NCBI RefSeq assembly: GCF_902150065.1
Contig: NC_043998.1
Location: forward strand, 5,462,001-5,526,000
Length of the DNA: 64,000 nt
Origin: Myripristis murdjan
Lineage: Eukaryota; Chordata; Actinopteri; Holocentriformes; Holocentridae
Direction: 5' to 3'
Position numbers and translations under genes: made by a program. Of the stretch, positions 17,840-28,777 are shown in pieces. The notes under the pieces are model-generated. The model was given only the letters and a program-made list of their open reading frames with translations, ran no database searches and had not been told where the DNA came from. Every line of letters begins with the position of its first letter. Within the stretch, counting starts at the first letter, position 1.

Positions 17840-20088
17840 AACACAAATCACAGGTGAAAATAAAAACACTTTATTAATCAATAAAAACAATTCCAGATTG
17901 CCAGCAAAATATTTCAAAGTAAAACAAAGAAAACTACATCCAAACTTAAAGCATAGGGTCAGAAGGTTATGGAGACATTTGACAGACTACAGAAAAATAG
18001 TGACCAACACAAACATGAAAATATTTACATAACAAACAAGACAGACAAAAACAGTGCACTAAGTAGTGGTACCTGGTATTAACTCAATAGTTGGTGTTGC
18101 ACTGAAATGAAAGTTAACCGAGTGGTGATTCATGCCTGAATACCATGTCAAATTAAAAGGACATGAAACAGTACCTCATTTGAAAATGTAATTTTTTTTG
18201 GACACTCATAATGTTGCAGATTCTTTTCAGCCTCTTTCTTGTAAATATTTATTTCTAGCCTAACAGTTATTTGAGCTGCAACAATTGACCTAATTTTATT
18301 TTTTTTCAATGGGGTGACATACATGTACAGACAGACTTCATTCAAAAAGACAAGTAATAGCACTTCTACTTTGAGAACAATTTTCTCTGGTTCTCAAAAC
18401 CTTTTAAGTGAAGATATGAGATTGTGTAATAAAGGCATTCAAAACAAAGTGTCCACTACACACATTCTGCTGTTTGTCAGTTCACTCATTCAAATTACTC
18501 ATTTAATTACTTGGCTCACTTTGTTATCAACACAAAACTTAGGACTTAAAATATTTCAGCCAACAGCTCGGCTTTACAGCAGTTAAAAAAATTAATATTT
18601 CTTCAGTTGCCTCAACTGGCTATCGATAGGATGACAACATTGGCAAACAAGTTAGCCTGTTCAGATGGGCTATCACCACTGCCACAACTGAGCCGGTTTT
18701 AAGTTAATGCTTAAAACTCTGCATCCAAGAGAAAAACAGATAATCCATAGCTCTGGACTGTGACAGTCTGGAGTCGGTGGTAATCATACAGTACACTCTG
18801 GAGGTGCTAGCCCATCGCTGTCAGTATGTTGGATTCCTCTGACCGGCCGCATTCAGAAAACGTGATTACAGGTTCGGCACAAAGTGTTCAAATCAACAAA
18901 GGGGTTGTAGACTTTTACATAAAGCCGATGTAGCTAGACCTAACCTTGCTTATACTACAGATTATGAACATTTTGTAAGAGCCTTCCCAATTGCAGCTCC
19001 CATATTAAAACCTGCAGCGAAGGAATAGCAAGAGAGACACAGCAAAATGCATATAGCCAAGCCTTTGAAGGACAAATTACAGTGCTATGTATAAGTGTAA
19101 GGAAGCGGATACATTTTCCAATGCAGTGTGCCTCCTCCCTAAAACGTCCATCTGCTCCTCCTGCAGAACCACACCACCTCATGCCTCTTAGCAGTGGCCA
19201 GCCCAGGAACACACTCTCAGCTCAGCCTCTCCCTCTTCCTTGTTCCAGCATCCTAGTTTCTACATGTCAAACCCAATCTCTTTAGGGCCCTCTAAATCTG
19301 GAGGTCACTGACAAATTGGAGCCAAAAACTGGAATTTGCAGTACAAACCCATTGCTTTTGAGTACGTGTTGGGGCATTTAGGTTACTGTCTAGGGATCGA
19401 GTGAAGTGCACCATACAACCTTTGGTTAGTATAGGTGTTAATGGCATTCTAAAGATGGGACTTCCTTTAGCCTTTGGTATCTTAACTCACAAAACCATTA
19501 GACGCCATTCTCTGCCTGAACATTTTGGAACTTACAAGCCTCGGTGACTATAAAAATCACTAAAAGTCTCCAGGGTGGGATGTGATGTGACAGTCTTAAA
19601 ACTTTACCTCCAATGCATAGGTATTCCAACCATCCTTGTTGCCAGTTCCTTCTTTTTTCTTTTTTTTTTTTTTTTTAACTCCCACTTCTCTTGATACTAG
19701 TTCCTTCATTTAATTTGACATAACGACAAATCTCCTTCCTCAGTGGTTTGGTGCAAAAGGATCTAGAGCAGGTCATTTTTTTTTCCTAACAGCTCATATT
19801 AAGTCCTTTCATACCCTTCTTTTCCTTGTTTATTCCTTTTTCCCCGTCAAAATAATGAAATATCAGTACTCAAATGAAGAGCTACTTCTGCTTCAAAGTT
19901 GTTTCCAGGAAAAAAACGCAGGAACAAAATGAAAAGGGAAAAAACCTAATGCAGGAAGAGTAGTCAACAATGCCGTTTTTCTTCTCACCAGTATCTTCTC
20001 AAAGGAAAAAAAGGACATCTCTCTTGCATCTGCAGAAATCTTTCTTATTGATTTAGCAAGGTGAAAGAATTAACAGCAGTTTGCCCCC
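17840..20088 (-). other. nfe2l1: nfe2l1 3' UTR (about 2.2 kb) and poly(A) signal
   Basis: Minus-strand AATAAA is at 17875-17870, about 100 bases from the cbx1 signal on the other strand. The region up to the nfe2l1 stop has no open frame with homology and no clear repeat other than poly-T/poly-A tracts, so a long 3' UTR is the simplest reading. Confidence 0.7.
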
Positions 20089-21997
20089 TCACTTCTTTTT
20101 GTCTTTTTGTTTCTTCTCAGGCTTTCGATTCTGCTCAGCAGTCGTCATGCTGCGGGGCATGATCAGCACACTGCCATCCGCGCTGTATTGGAGTGAGTAC
20201 TCACTTGGAGGGTAGGGCCTGCCCTCCTCATCCCGTAGCTGAGTGAACACCTCTTGATAGAGACTTTGCATTTTCTGCTTCATCTGCCGGATTGAGCGAA
20301 TGAACTCCATCTTCTCCTTCAGTAGGCGGGCCTTGTCACGTCTCAGGTCGTGGACGCCCTGCTCCAGGTTTAAGATGGTGTCCAGCTTGCGCTTGCGGCA
20401 GTTCTGGGCTGCCATCTTGTTCTTGCCACGTCTGCGGATGTCACGGATGAGGGCTAGCTGCGCTTCGCTCAGGTGGTGTTTGGCTAGGAGCTCGTTGAAC
20501 TCTTCAACAGGCAGGTTAATGATCTTATCATTGGAGAAGGGGATTTTCATGGCCCGGGCTCGGCGTTCATCACGACTTGACTGCTTTTCAAGCAAGTCCT
20601 GAGGAGGCTGAAGCTTAGAGTTCTGTTTGTCACGGACAGTTTTCTTGCCAGCTGAAATGGGGAGCTCCGGATGCTCAGAGAACGCAGACGAGAGCGGCAG
20701 ATTGTAAGTGTGATTGTGGCTGATGTTGTCAAGCTGCGGGAGGCTGTGGAACTGGGAGGGGTCCTGATAGCTCATGCGGCAGAGCTTGCTGTACCCAGGC
20801 TGGTAGCCTCCGACGGCACCTTCCTCTGTCTCCACGGTGGCTGCCTCAGAATCAGTGCTGTACCCCACAGCTCCTTCCTCTGAGAAGGTGGCAGAGGTGG
20901 AGGAGGAAGAGGCGGCAGAGGAGCATGAGGTCTCGGAGCTGCTTGGGGAGGCCGGGCTGTGGCTGGAGTCCAGGGAGAGACCCGAGTCTGAATCGAGCTC
21001 ATCCTCCAGTTGGGAGGCCTGGGCCTGGCTGAAGCCCTCCTCCATCGCAAGGTCCAGCAAGCTGATCTCATCGAGCATGGACTCTTCCAGCAAGGTGCTG
21101 AAGGGATCAGGCAGTATAGGTGTGGATGTAATGTTGGTGTTGGAGCTGTTCATGAGTGGTGGGAGAAAGAGTCCGGTCAGGTTGGTGGCTCCGAATGTGG
21201 AGTTCATGTTGGAGGAGTTGCTGGAGGAGAGTCTGAGCATGGTGGGCCTTGGGGTGCTGCTAGAAGAATCCAACTGGTGATTGAAAATAGGGGGGAAGTC
21301 TTGGCTGCAGCTGGGGAGGGAGGCCTGGTGAAGGCTGACATCCTGGTTTATCAGTGTTGAGCGAGAAGAAAGTCCAAAGCTTCCCATGGTGTTTGATTCA
21401 GCTGTGCCACTTGTGCCACTGACACTGCTGGAGTTGGTGTTGAGTGAGGTGTTGTTCACCTCCATTGCCTTTAAACAGGAAGACTTTGTTAGAGGACATT
21501 GATAATACATTTTTTCCACTTGTGTTATTTATCAGAATTGCTTTTTAATGAAGTATTTTTTTCTGAATTCCAAGATTTAAAACCTATTCCTCTAAAGATA
21601 CACCTATACTTGGGAAGGAATTTTTTTTTTTTTTTACTAATTTTTTATTCATTGCTTCATTGCGAGCCTACATCTCATCTCTAGTGTTGAACTTTAAATG
21701 ACAGTCAACTGTCCCATCTCCTTACTCAAAAGAGACATACTTGTAGCTCCATTATGGCCATGATGTCTTGCCACTGCTGCTCCAAGTCCAATGGTGGCTC
21801 TGCCTGGGGCAGTGGCGGTGCCAGAGGAAGACCCTGAGATGTAGAAGGAGCTTCTTCATTGGAGACCCCTATCTCTGGGGTGACAACTGGGGCTGGAAAC
21901 TAAGCAAGAACATTGTAAACATTAGCCAAAATGTATACCTCAGATTTTGTAGTTTAATTGGCTATTTACTACTACAAATAATATTCAAGAATATCAT

Positions 21998-22031
<34 letters not shown>

Positions 22032-25000
22032 AACAACATATGAGAAACTGTACCTCAGATTCCTCTCCAAAAGGGAAGGTGGCCTCCAACAGCCTCAGGC
22101 ATTCTTGCAAAGATAGTGAAGTCTGTGAGCCAAGGCCTGGGAGCTAGAGCAATGACAAAAAGAGGTCCTAATGCAATCAGATATTTTCGTTTGTTCGTTG
22201 TTAAACAAACAGCAAAGGTAAACTAACTGACTAGGGATTACCATATTAGTAAAAGCAAGCCATCTGTAAGGATAATTGTCTTTTTAAAACGTATTTTTAC
22301 TCATTTTCCACAATCATGACGACTGTGTGGAAATACACCCAGGTTGATAGGAGCATTGTTGTTCAATACACAAACACAGCACCAACACATAATCTCTCAT
22401 AGCTGAATCCAGAAGGAAATGAAACACATCCTTTCAGCACAGTAACACTTACACTGCAGTTACGTACATATTCAAGTAGCTGTGATTAACAATTCGATTC
22501 AGATGCAGAAAACTTTATTGTGTATCACAAGCAAGACAGAAACGAGACAATAAAGTTTTCTGAATCTAATTGTCTTTGCATGACATTTCAGTCATAATAA
22601 TCCATTTGATACCTTTTAGCGTTGCTCATAGTTCCTTGTTTACTTTGTGGGCTGTCTGTCTTCTGTCAGAAGAAGTGGAAAAACGGGATTTTGTTGCTAC
22701 AGTTTGGAACCATTCTTTAGATGTTTTATTCGCTGAAATGCCCACATTCAAAATCATTTGTATTTATGACTTTAAAATCAACCATTAACAAACTACAGCA
22801 GATATTTCTTGCTTTTTGTGAGTGGGTTTGATTGTATTGGTGTGAATATAACAGATAACTGTGATTTTCATACCTGGACTGTCAACACTGGTGGATGTTT
22901 ACTGCCTCTGTTGAGACAACATTCAAAATTTGTAATGCCAGGTAGGAGATTACACAGCCTACCAAAATTTCCCTTGTAATTATTACTAGGAGGGTGATGT
23001 GGACAGTTTTTCCACAGTTGGCAGTTTTTTGTTTACATGACAAAACATCTACTTGCTAATGAGCTAAGGCTAGTTAAAATATAATATCTAACTTCAATGT
23101 ATGTTTTTTTCAGGCAATGGATAATCAAATATTGAATGTAGGAAGGTCTTGTGTTTCTGTGTTGAAAGGACATGTGGATATGACTTTCAGTGTGACAAAT
23201 TGCCATTGGGTTTCCATGCAGGTTAGGTCACAACTGAGTCGAAATGTGCCTTCAATGTTTATCAGAGATTATCTCCTGTTTCTGAGGAATGGAGAAGTGT
23301 TATGTACTTGTCCACCTGCTGGATTGGATTCTTAGTGAAGTCCTGCCTTCCACTGTCTGAGACCCTTCTTCAGTAAATCATCAAACTAGAATGACTCAGT
23401 ATGAGCCTTAGGGCTGCACAGTCAGTTGTAAGAGAATAAAAATACAATCTTTTTCCAACAGAGAGAGAAGGGTGTTTGATCTAAGCTCCTAAACAATGTA
23501 TTCTGAGGCTCTGCAGGATTACTGGCTAAACGATTGAGATGCACTTTAGAGAAATATTTCAATATATTCCAAATGTACCAATCTGAGGGATAAGCGTTAT
23601 TTTTTTCACCCACAGGGTTTTAGACAAGGGGTGAAAGTGTAAGTGTTTCCACATAAACGACAATTCCCATCACACAATAGTCACCTGACAAATTCACATT
23701 ATGTGTCATCACTGGTGCACAGCCCTGATGTTCCTGTCTTCTGTTTATGTAGCATGAGGCCGTTCAGCACACCACCCCCCCTGGACAAAACACCCTTTAG
23801 TCTACTAACCTGCTCAGGAATGCTCTCGCCCGTCTCCCCATCCACTGGCTGAGCCCCCTGTAAGTTTACTCCATTTCTCCAGCTCTCCTGTGTGTCAGTC
23901 GTCTCCTTGTTCTCCTGTGGGCTGGGCTTCTCCTCCTCACTCTCCTTCTGACGGTTGCTGTAGTTGAACACCTCTCTTCCTGCACCAAGGTCGATGTCCT
24001 GTCGCCACAGGATGTCAATCAAATCAATGTCCTGGAAAAACATATCACCACAACCGAGAAAAGTCAGGAATACAGAGACAAGCTACTTTAAGAGTTACAC
24101 CAAGAACACTGGCTGCATTGATAATTACTCAAACTCAAAGTATGGTACAAATAAAATACTAATAAATTAGAGGTTTGCATTATTATTAACTTATTCATAC
24201 TCACTCACTAGTGTGTGCACTGGTTATTTTCTATAAGGGACAGATGACCGATTTATTTTATTCCATTACAGTGGATAATTTTAGCAGTAGAGTCTGGCAG
24301 ATCATGTAACAGAAATCTGGTCAGATGATGTAACCATAGCATAACCTCTTAGGCATGGTAGCTGCCATGTGACCAAAAAGGAGCCTCAGTTCATTACCAG
24401 CCTTCAACAATGGCTTTGTGTGGCCCACAGCATTACTGCATCAGTATGGCAATCCTGTGACTATGAGGAAATGAAGGATTTCTCAAAGTAAAGTAAATGG
24501 AATAGATGCGAAGGGAATGAATGCTAAATAAAGTAAAAAATGACTGCTGACTTTATCATTGTTTAATATTTAACAAGTAAATGCAAGAAACATTTTTCCC
24601 CTCCTGCTTTTTAAAAGCTGACAATATGGAGGCTGAATGGTTGCCATGTTTTAAGTAGTAATGTTGATTTTGAGTGAAGATGTGAGTGAGATGTTATCTT
24701 CAGTAAAAAACAAAAAACAAACAAACAAACAAACAAACAGAATTTATTGCTTTCCTGGAAGTATACCTTTTTGTTTATACTAGTGTCTGTTTCACTTACA
24801 CAATGATTGCCAACTGGAGGTCAAAGGTAACACACCTTTATTTACAACTACATCACTGGTGATGACTTGCACCAAAATAACCATGTAATTACTTGCATTC
24901 AGTTATGCTGCATAATTCAGATTTATTTACACTGATTCTGACATTTCATTTCTTAATTACTGGCATAGACTGAGACATGATATGACTGCTTGACCCCTCA

Positions 25001-25618
25001 GGTTTTAGATAGGTTTTCCTGAGGTATTTGCAGTGTAAAAGTGAGGATAAGCAGCAGTACCTCTTTGGTGAGGTCATCATTGCCAGCCCTGTTGCCCTGC
25101 TCCTGGTTGCCCTCTGGGGCCACGGCTCCCAGGCTACTGTCCGCTGCATTCAGGTTGTAGGTGGATTCAGGCGCTCCACCTCCTCCCCTCATGGCCGGGG
25201 TAGCGTCAGGGTTGTTAACGTCCTCTAGGCCGGCCCCATTGTCCAGGGTGATGCTGGGGCTGGACTGGCTGGCGGCAGACACCACAGTCTCAGGGTCCCG
25301 GTGCACCAGCCAGGTGTTAAGCTCAGTACTGGGCACAGACAGGCGATCCAGCTGGCGCACCTGGTTCAGCAACCGGCGAGTGGTAAAGAAATGATCGAGG
25401 TCCACACTCTTTGGATGGATGCCATAGCCGTCCAGCGTGTTGCGCAGATTGTGAAACTGTGTCTGGGTGTAGGCTGAGCTGGGGCCCAGGATGATCTCTC
25501 TCAGCGGGGGCAGCTGATTGCTCAGGTAGGTGTCAACGTCCACCCGCACCCCAATGAGACTCAAAAGGATGGTGAACTGAATCAGGCCCTCTGTGAAGTA
25601 CTTTTTCAGGTAAAGCAT
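20089..25618 (-). CDS. nfe2l1: NFE2-like bZIP transcription factor 1 (NRF1/TCF11)
   Basis: ER-anchored CNC-bZIP factor that induces proteasome genes after retrotranslocation and cleavage. Coding exons: 25618-25061, 24031-23810, 22143-22054, 21899-21741 and 21468-20089, giving 802 residues. The N-terminal ER anchor ([13 protein letters not shown], about 12-24) is present. TWLVHRDPE places Trp103-Leu104 exactly at the human DDI2 cleavage position. [16 protein letters not shown] opens exon 3, and a DGETGE Keap1-type motif follows in the same exon. The Ser/Asn/Thr-rich region has many N-glycosylation sequons. A DSGLS beta-TrCP-type degron lies at 504-508. The CNC domain is at about 647-686, the basic region [17 protein letters not shown] at about 688-704, then a leucine zipper and a lysine-rich end. 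The 90-nt exon 22143-22054 is a symmetrical cassette. The start ATG (GAAATGC) lies a few codons into the long exon 25903-25061. Confidence 0.97.
22004..22030. repeat. Poly-A tract next to the nfe2l1 cassette exon
   Basis: About 27 uninterrupted A residues on the plus strand lie some 25 bases downstream (in gene sense) of the 22054 donor. On the transcript this is a long U-tract just past the cassette exon. Confidence 0.9.
22490..22572. repeat. Foldback (inverted repeat) in an nfe2l1 intron
   Basis: CAGAAAACTTTATTGT at 22506-22521 is perfectly reverse-complemented at 22547-22562 with a 25-base loop. Similarity extends outward (CAATTCGATTCAG against CAATTAGATTCAG) with one small gap. It may be the two ends of a tiny foldback element. 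Confidence 0.7.
24716..24740 (+). repeat. (CAAA)n tract
   Basis: Short simple repeat of about six CAAA units in an nfe2l1 intron. Confidence 0.9.
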
Positions 25619-27250
25619 TTCTTTACAAAGGAACAAAAGGTGAAAGTAAAAACAAAAAACAAAAACGGGGCAAACTACCTTCCAGCAATGCTTCTTCTCT
25701 TATACCAGAGGACTGAGATAAACACATCAAATTAAAAAAATAGTTGAGGATGGTGTAAGGAGAGGGTCTTAGGCTTCAGTAATTTAGCAGGAATCTGTCA
25801 GCTTTAAATGTTTATAAGATCCAAAATGGTGTTTCCACTTCTTTGAGAGAGTCCAAGTAGGGTACACAGCTTTGTTCTTCATAAGGTCCACATCCTGCCA
25901 TACCTGGGAAAAGCAAGAAAGACATTTCATTGGTGCACTGCGAATGAGTAAATTTTACATAACAACACATACAAATACAACTTTGAGCACAAATAGTACA
26001 ACACAGAGTTGACCATTAGTATCTTTGACACTTAACAGTTTACACACATCAAAGTATTAGCAACCTACGTTTGCGTTAAGCACATGCTACTGGAGCAAAA
26101 AAATCCGACTTGCTAGCCATAATCAACCATTGCAACCATTCCCCAGATTAGAGAGAACTGATGACAGCTCGCATCGCGCAATGCCTTATGAAATTTGGAA
26201 ACTCAGCAGAGCAGATGAACACACACACAGAGCGAGAGAGAGGGAGAGAGAGAGAGAGGGAGAGAGCTATGAGGCATCACCCCACCCTGGGCAGGACAGC
26301 TGTTTCTTGTGGGTGCTGCTGAAGGTGAATGAGGGAGTCTCGAAAGCTCGCTAGCTGACAGCGTTAGGTGGCGGGCTGGGTGCCTCCCTCCTCGCACACA
26401 GCTGCGCCTATCTTTAACGTTAGCTAGCTTGTGGTTTAGTGACACCCTCGACTACTAGTGTCAAACACAAACAGCTGACTCTATTATATAATAGCAGTTA
26501 CCAGTGAGACAGTGTATTGCCACATAAACTGACTCGCAACCTTGTTTACCCTGAATATTGACAGGTACAGATACTGGTATTTTCCGACAACTTCCGCTAT
26601 GGCTAGCATCAAACAATCTCCCTAGCAACAAGTGGTGAAAGAATGACTGACAGATGAGACGTCCATTCACGGGCCGAGATCGCTTTAACGACACGGGACA
26701 CCATCGAGTCTCAGCCAATAGAAAAGAGGCGTGGGCGGGCTTCGGAGTGGAGAAAATGCTAAACTATTGGAACTCAATGCCCTACGGTTGTGTGTGTTAG
26801 CCGTATAAGCTAGCCTGTTACCTTAACGTCTTCAGCTTCCCCGAAAAGTGCAACGTCTCAAACAATATAAACTATCACACCCTGTGGGTTCCGTCTAAAA
26901 CTATGAAACTGTGGTTGCAAATTAGCCAGCGTTAGCGTATGCCATGAATCACAGCAGTGCACATCTCATCTTACGTATTTAACTGAAAACCCTTATGATT
27001 TTTATACTCACGCATGAAGATTTTGGAACTGTGTCTTCATGCCCCACAAGCCCACTACCACCTAAAACTAGTAACTAAATCTGGCTTCATTAACAGCTCC
27101 ACACAGTTGCCCGGTATAACATACTCCAGCCTTGCCTCATTGAATGGCCCACCATGACTTGCAAAAATTGCTAGCTGGCCCCGGCTAGCCTAGCAGCAGC
27201 GCTTGACACAAAAACACGCTTTCACACAGAGCATGCGCAGAACATTCTAG
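25619..27250 (-). promoter_or_regulatory. nfe2l1: nfe2l1 5' UTR, first intron and promoter region
   Basis: A strong minus-strand acceptor (GCTTTTCCCAG) at about 25904 begins the exon that carries the start codon, leaving roughly 285 bases of 5' UTR with several upstream ATGs. Possible upstream donors are GTGAGT at 27011-27006 and GTAAGA near 26970, so a non-coding exon 1 probably lies in 27012-27250. The 26.3-27.2 kb stretch is richer in GC and CpG than its surroundings. A GA-rich simple repeat is at 26229-26268. Confidence 0.45.
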
Positions 27251-27588
27251 TGGCAAGCTTTCATCACCCCACCGCAAGTCGCACATGACGGAGAATAACA
27301 AATGCACATCAGTAGATTAAAAATAATAATAATAATAACATTGCAAAACTTGGGGAAGAGGTTCCTTGGAGAAGTTTTAAAACAAATACTGGTTTAGCGG
27401 CCCGGCTGTACATGCGCACCGTTTATTGCATAACAGTCCGAGTCAGCTGATCTGTTCAACTTAACACTTGATGTACTCTTGAATATGAAGAGGTGCTTCC
27501 TGTCACCAAGTTTGTTTTTTTAAGTTATGAGTCACTGGTACATTTGCATTAAAAATCTGTATTCAACACTTCTGTGAATTTTGACATT

Positions 27589-27593
<5 letters not shown>

Positions 27594-27677
<84 letters not shown>
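27594..27677 (+). repeat. (TA)n(CA)n compound microsatellite
   Basis: About 19 TA units pass directly into about 22 CA units. The tract abuts the TA target of the Tc1 fragment at 27679. Confidence 0.97.
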
Positions 27678-27678
<1 letters not shown>

Positions 27679-27680
<2 letters not shown>

Positions 27681-28220
27681 CAGGCCAAAAGTTTGGACAC
27701 ACCTTCTCATTCAATACGTTTTCTTTATTTTCATGACTATTTACATTGTAGATTCTCACTGAAGGAATCAAAACTATGAATGAACACATGTGGAGTTATG
27801 TACTTAACAAAAAAACGTGAAATAACTGAAAACATGTTTTATATTCTAGTTTCTTCAAAATAGCCACCCTTTGCTCTGATTACTGCTTTGCACACTCTTG
27901 GCATTCTCTCGATGAGCTTCAAGAGGTAGTCACCTGAAATGGTTTTCACTTCACAGGTGTGCCTTATCAGGGTTAATTAGTGGAATTTCTTGCTTTATCA
28001 ATGGGGTTGGGACCATCAGTTGTGTTGTGCAGAAGTCAGGTTACTACACAGCCGACAGCCCTATTGGACAACTGTTAAAATTCATATTATGGCAAGAACC
28101 AATCAGCTAACTAAAGAAAAACGAGTGGCCATCATTACTTTAAGAAATGAAGGTCAGTCAGTCCGGAAAATTGCAAAAACTTTAAATGTGTCCCCAAGTG
28201 GAGTCGCAGAAAATATCTTT
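27679..28220 (+). mobile_element. 5' half of a Tc1/mariner-type transposon
   Basis: It begins with the inverted-repeat end TACAGGCCAAAAGTTTGGA and has the usual long 5' untranslated part (GCCACCCTTTGCTCTGATTAC). The transposase ATG is at 28089. About 40 residues of the N-terminal helix-turn-helix follow (MARTNQLTKEKR... VRKIAKTLNVSPSGV) before similarity stops near 28215. The catalytic part and right terminus are absent, so it is a truncated copy from a different lineage to the one at 15054-16195. Confidence 0.88.
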
Positions 28221-28369
28221 TGATTTAGTCTGTTAATTTGGTCAAATTTGTCAACACAAGCATGACGAGACTGGGACATCTTCATGTATTTGAATTGTAG
28301 TAACTATTCTGAATTTCTTAAATATCAACCCCGACAAACACCCCCATAAAATAATAATAATAATAAAAA

Positions 28370-28520
28370 ACTAATATTGAAACTGATGAAAACTAAACTA
28401 AAACTAAACTGAAAGGAGCAAAACTCACTCTGGAAACTACCTGAAACTAAACTGAATTCAAAACAAAAACTAAAAATGAAATAAATATATAAATTAATGA
28501 AAAATAATTCTGGTACACAA
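28370..28520. repeat. Interspersed repeat rich in AAACTAAA units
   Basis: Blocks such as CTGAAACTAAACTGAA and AAAACTAAAAATGAAATAAA match the reverse complement of 13935-14360. It directly follows the truncated Tc1 element. The family is not identified. Confidence 0.5.
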
Positions 28521-28708
28521 AAGCATTATGCTTTACTAGAAATTACATTCCGAGTTTTTGAGTTTTTTTGAACAACTCTCTGATGAGTCAAATGTAAATG
28601 ACTTTTCATGAGAAAAATGTTTGCTTCTCAGCCAGTGCTGCTGCTAAAATCCACAAAATGTACATTTGACAGGACACGCACAAACACATGAACACGTTAA
28701 ATATCACT

Positions 28709-28714
28709 TTTATT
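28709..28714 (-). terminator. cdk5rap3: cdk5rap3 poly(A) signal
   Basis: Minus-strand AATAAA about 65 bases past the stop codon, giving a very short 3' UTR. Confidence 0.7.
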
Positions 28715-28777
28715 TCTCCAGAAGTGAGACAGTGAGATAGGCTGTGACAAAATATTTCTCTTGAACATCTGTGAGCT

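Noticed and set aside
20837-21280. A 147-codon plus-strand frame antisense to the last nfe2l1 exon
   Set aside because: It is the shadow of the Ser/Glu-rich coding sequence of nfe2l1 on the other strand, and the protein has no independent similarity.
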